From NCBI RefSeq assembly GCF_000374165.1, contig NZ_KB893683.1, positions 104,608 to 168,607 of the forward strand: 64,000 nt of DNA, given 5' to 3'. Below are positions 61,728 to 64,000 of the stretch, piece after piece; the first letter of the stretch is position 1; each line of letters opens with the position of its first letter. The DNA comes from Parafrankia elaeagni. Lineage in GTDB: Bacteria > Actinomycetota > Actinomycetes > Frankiales > Frankiaceae. A program made the translations under genes and the position numbers. The notes under the pieces were generated by a model. That model was not told the DNA's origin. It made no database searches and was given only the letters and a program-made list of their open reading frames with translations.

Positions 61728-62315
61728 TCAGTGCAGCAGCACCCGCAGCAGGATCAGCGCGATCCCGAACACGCCCGCGACCATTCCGTAGGCGAGAGAG
61801 ACCACGGCACCACGCCCGGCGCGGCGGCCGGCGAGCTGTCCCCACAGCACCAGCGCGGCCACCCCTGTCCACATCCCCGCAAGGGCCGCCGTGTGGACGG
61901 ACGCCCCGGCCGCCGCCGCCAGCAACACCGCGGTCAGCGGAAAGAAGGACGCTGTCACCAGAGACCACTCGTGGCCAAGCGTCCCCACGAAACGGTGCAG
62001 ACCAGCCCGCCGGCTCCCACTCGGCGGTGAGCCGAGGAAGTCGGCGTACACGTGGGCGAGCCAGTACACGATCACCGTGATCAGCTCGGCGTAGATCAGG
62101 TCGCTCAGCTTCGTCTGGCGCTCGGACTCCACCGCCAGCACCGAGTCGGCCACCACCGTCCCGTAGATGGAACCAGTGGGATTGCGCGCGAACGCGAACA
62201 GGGGAACACGCCACCCGCGAACGGACGCAGCCGGGCGGTCGGCGATCTCCAGTTCAGACGCATCCACGCTCCCGGTGCTACCCGGAACACCCCGCATGGC
62301 ACGCCGGGCCGTCAC
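61728..62315 (-). CDS. Hypothetical membrane protein, four helices
   Basis: 195 residues. A soluble start of about 75 residues with SIYGTVVADSVLAVES is followed by four hydrophobic helices: LIYAELITVIVYWLAHVYADF, SFFPLTAVLLAAAAGA, AALAGMWTGVAALVLWGQLAG and SLAYGMVAGVFGIALILLRVLL. I do not recognise a named family; such proteins are found in many actinobacteria. GTG at 62315 is the first start; an ATG at 62297 is possible. It ends 17 bases from the convergent SDR gene. Confidence 0.7.
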   Translation of the reverse strand: MTARRAMRGVPGSTGSVDASELEIADRPAASVRGWRVPLFAFARNPTGSIYGTVVADSVLAVESERQTKLSDLIYAELITVIVYWLAHVYADFLGSPPSGSRRAGLHRFVGTLGHEWSLVTASFFPLTAVLLAAAAGASVHTAALAGMWTGVAALVLWGQLAGRRAGRGAVVSLAYGMVAGVFGIALILLRVLLH

Positions 62316-62357
62316 AGATCCCGCAGCCGAAGCCGGCTCCCCCTGGCGACTCCGACG

Positions 62358-62633
62358 TCAACGACCAGAACCCATCAACTGGTCAGACGAAGCAACATCG
62401 CCAGCGGCATCGGCACGACCGGCACGCACTCCTCGGATACCGAGCCAACCGACAACGGAACCGACGGCGAGGGAGGTGACGGTCAGGACCAGGTGCACCG
62501 TGAAGAAGCTGGTCGGGCCGTTCTCCCAGGATCGGTCGTCCTTCCAGATGTTCCTGAGGAAATTCGGCCAGATCGCCCACGTCCACACACCCACCGCGAT
62601 CAGGAACCAGGACGCACGCTTCGACAGAGTCAC
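62358..62633 (-). CDS. SCO4848 family membrane protein
   Basis: 91 residues with the family sequence LSKRASWFLIAVGVWTWAIWPNFLRNIWKDDRSW ... TSFFTVHLVLTVTSLAVGSVVGWLGIRG; two membrane helices. The GTG at 62633 is the family start; the longer frame from 62750 is not needed. The first 76 bases of the gene region are duplicated at 63506-63581, where only 25 codons remain. The role is unknown. Confidence 0.8.
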   Translation of the reverse strand: MTLSKRASWFLIAVGVWTWAIWPNFLRNIWKDDRSWENGPTSFFTVHLVLTVTSLAVGSVVGWLGIRGVRAGRADAAGDVASSDQLMGSGR

Positions 62634-62652
62634 CCCACCAGCCTCGCACCCG
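62560..62652. repeat. Left direct repeat around the DUF433/DUF5615 cassette
   Basis: Contains the 5' end of the SCO4848-family gene. Bases 62560-62635 match 63506-63581 at 75 of 76 positions, and weaker similarity continues to about 62652. Confidence 0.9.
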
Positions 62653-62837
62653 TACGCACGGACGGGAGGATCGAGAGCTGCCGCGGGCCGTGAAGCTGGA
62701 CACGCACGCGACGCCAGCGCCATGGCTGCCGTACAACCCACGAGCACCACGCCGCCGCGACCTCGCGGCCTGTCTCACGGCGACCACCTCAGGACCACCA
62801 TGATCACCGTATGCTGAAGTACGAGAGGAGGTGGCCA

Positions 62838-63068
62838 GTGCACTTCACCCGCATCACGGTGAACCCGGCGCAGATGGGCGGGGTTCCCTGCATCCGTGGG
62901 TTGCGCATCCCGGTGGCAACGGTCGTCGGGATGATCGCGGACGGTATGTCTGCCACCGAGGTCATTACTGAGCTGCCGGACCTCGATGGGGACGACATCC
63001 GCGAGGCGCTCCGCTTCGCAGCCGAAGCCGTCCGCGAGCAGCAGCTTCCGCTGATCATCCCAGCCTGA
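62838..63068 (+). CDS. DUF433 family protein, probable antitoxin
   Basis: 76 residues: FTRITVNPAQMGGVPCIRGLRIPVATVVGMIADGMSATEVITELPDLDGDDIREALRFAAEAV. This is the DUF433 (VapB45-like) winged-helix fold. The GTG at 62838 has GAGGAGG 6 bases before it; TATGCT at 62809 is a good -10 box. The gene is followed after 5 bases by the DUF5615 gene, the usual toxin partner. It probably binds and silences that protein and represses the operon. Confidence 0.9.
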   Translation: MHFTRITVNPAQMGGVPCIRGLRIPVATVVGMIADGMSATEVITELPDLDGDDIREALRFAAEAVREQQLPLIIPA

Positions 63069-63073
63069 CCAAC

Positions 63074-63445
63074 GTGCGCTTCCTGCTCGACAACAACCTG
63101 TCGAACACTCTCGCGACCGGTCTGCGCGAGGCTGGGCACGACGTTCTCCATGTTCGAGACGTCGAACTCGGCGCGGCCGACGACACCACCGTCCTCGGCT
63201 TCGCGCGAGACGAGCGAAGGGTTCTGATCTCGGCCGATACCGACTTCGGCGGCATCCTCGCCCGGAGCGGACTCGACAGCCCTTCCGTGATCCTCTTCCG
63301 CCGTGAAGGTGGTCGTCGCCCCGTCGAACAGATTCGGCTTCTCCTCGCGAACCTCGACCAGCTGGCAGAAGCGCTGAAGGACGGCAGCATGATCGTCCTC
63401 ACCGATCGTCTTGTCCGGATCCGGAAACTGCCGCTGATCCCCTGA
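63074..63445 (+). CDS. DUF5615 PIN-like protein, probable toxin
   Basis: 123 residues. MRFLLDNNLSNTLATGLREAGHDVLHVRDVELGAADDTTVLGFARDERRVLISADTDF shows the acidic residues (D at 6, D near 28, D-T-D-F near 57) of the PIN-like DUF5615 nuclease fold. Such proteins are thought to cut RNA and are paired with DUF433 antitoxins. GTG start 5 bases after the antitoxin stop, so the genes are co-translated. Both lie between direct repeats and are less GC-rich than nearby genes. Confidence 0.9.
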   Translation: MRFLLDNNLSNTLATGLREAGHDVLHVRDVELGAADDTTVLGFARDERRVLISADTDFGGILARSGLDSPSVILFRREGGRRPVEQIRLLLANLDQLAEALKDGSMIVLTDRLVRIRKLPLIP

Positions 63446-63501
63446 TCTCTGCCAACCACCTTCGGTGTAGCGGCGCAGTACCTAGGTCATAAGTGAATGT
63501 T

Positions 63502-63579
63502 CTACAAATTCGGCCAGATCGCCCACGTCCACACACCCACCGCGACCAGGAACCAGGACGCACGCTTCGACAGAGTCAC
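63502..63579 (-). pseudogene. Truncated duplicate of the SCO4848-family gene
   Basis: From the GTG at 63579 the frame reads VTLSKRASWFLVAVGVWTWA then IWPNL and a TAG stop at 63502-63504. The 25 codons match the first 24 of the gene at 62633 with one Ile to Val change; the rest of the gene is absent. Confidence 0.85.
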
Positions 63580-63597
63580 CCGTCCAGCTTGCACCCG
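63506..63597. repeat. Right direct repeat around the DUF433/DUF5615 cassette
   Basis: Second copy of 62560-62652 in the same orientation, 946 bases away, with one mismatch in the first 76 bases. Confidence 0.9.
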
Positions 63598-63611
63598 GAA
63601 CCACGCGCAGC

Positions 63612-63839
63612 TCAGGTGAGCAACGTCCTAAGCCCCTCCGCCTCGATGCCCGCCTGACGCAGAACAGAGGCGAGAGTTCCCGTCGCCAGCTCCCGGTGAA
63701 GCGGGACGATCACGACCCGGGCGTTCTCCTTGTGTCGCAGCTTGCAGTGCGAGCCACGCGTGGCGACCTCCTCGAAGCCGGCACGCCCCAAAGCCTTCAC
63801 CACCTTCGCCCCGGAGACCCGAGGCAGCGCGGGTGTCAC
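63612..63839 (-). CDS. hicA: HicA family toxin
   Basis: 75 residues: LPRVSGAKVVKALGRAGFEEVATRGSHCKLRHKENARVVIVPLHRELATGTLASVLRQAGI. This is the HicA double-stranded RNA-binding fold, with catalytic His in GSH. It cuts mRNA when not bound by HicB. The GTG at 63839 overlaps the HicB stop (GTGA), so the antitoxin is made first. Confidence 0.93.
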   Translation of the reverse strand: MTPALPRVSGAKVVKALGRAGFEEVATRGSHCKLRHKENARVVIVPLHRELATGTLASVLRQAGIEAEGLRTLLT

Positions 63840-64000
63840 GCCGACAGGCGGATGTCCAGCGGAGCGACGATGGGGCCGTCCGCGGCAGTCACAGGGAACG
63901 GCTGGTCCTCGAAGTACAGCTCCAACGCCTCACGAAGATTCGCCAGCGACTCCTCGACGCTGCCGCCCTGGCTGGTCACCTCGACCTCCAGGGCCCGCGC
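63836..64000 (-). CDS. hicB: HicB family antitoxin, C-terminal part (cut by window edge)
   Basis: The minus-strand frame is open from base 64000 to the TGA at 63836-63838 and gives 54 residues: EVEVTSQGGSVEESLANLREALELYFED is the HicB partial RNase H-fold signature (the CxSQGxTxEEALxNxxEAL pattern). The start lies outside the window. No DNA-binding domain follows the fold, so this is a short HicB. It neutralises the HicA encoded directly downstream. Confidence 0.85.
   Translation of the reverse strand, partial: ARALEVEVTSQGGSVEESLANLREALELYFEDQPFPVTAADGPIVAPLDIRLSA

Noticed and set aside
1-64000. tRNA, rRNA, known riboswitches, transposase or integrase genes
   Set aside because: None recognised on either strand by reading; a covariance-model scan (tRNAscan, Rfam) would be needed to be certain about small RNAs.

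Overview
The window is very GC-rich DNA with actinobacterial gene content: mycolata/Frankia-type LytR-CpsA-Psr proteins, a TIGR03089 protein, an acyl-CoA carboxylase with an AccE epsilon subunit, PASTA-less Ser/Thr kinases and a SCO4848-family membrane protein. The order rmlD - LCP - TIGR03089 - carbonic anhydrase - GtrA - PH protein - birA - accD/accE/accA - upp - phosphohexomutase - PNP - amidohydrolase - lpdA - add - deoA - cdd resembles the Rv3266-Rv3315 stretch of Mycobacterium tuberculosis as I remember it. Codon bias, the large low-complexity linkers and the membrane glycosyltransferases suggest a Frankia-like organism; that assignment is inference, not proof.

Layout. 1-15983: cell-envelope region with a partial GT4 glycosyltransferase, three large GT-C-like membrane glycosyltransferases, a HIBADH-type dehydrogenase, metG, rmlD, two LCP (wall-polymer ligase) proteins and TIGR03089. 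16106-23469: carbonic anhydrase, GtrA flippase-like protein, a TetR regulator, three tandem paralogues of an undescribed membrane-anchored four-cysteine protein, and a PH-domain protein. 23650-28576: biotin module (birA divergent from pccB-accE-pccA). 28759-46423: DUF5313, then nucleoside and deoxyribose salvage (upp, deoC, phosphohexomutase, PNP, add, deoA, cdd) interleaved with aspS, a GCS2-type ligase, an M20 amidohydrolase, a gamma-glutamylcyclotransferase, an LpdA-type flavoprotein, a PfkB kinase with a huge insertion and tag. 46600-51324: two transmembrane Ser/Thr kinases. 51307-53468: an iron-box region with a 5'-damaged mbtH facing an ornithine N5-monooxygenase. 53632-61711: RecQ-phosphoribosyltransferase, then a Rieske oxygenase divergent from a TetR-aldo/keto reductase fusion, two near-duplicate SDRs and a glyoxalase. 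61728-64000: small membrane proteins and two toxin-antitoxin modules (DUF433/DUF5615 and HicBA), the first one bracketed by a duplicated piece of the neighbouring gene.

The most unusual items are the TetR protein fused in one frame to an aldo/keto reductase fold whose catalytic Tyr, Lys and His are all replaced; the three tandem four-cysteine 'WW-x-x-FDP' paralogues; the iron-regulated mbtH remnant; the toxin-antitoxin cassette between direct repeats; and two window-wide patterns, short tandem duplications at stop codons and leaderless -10/start-codon arrangements. No rRNA, tRNA or CRISPR array was recognised.
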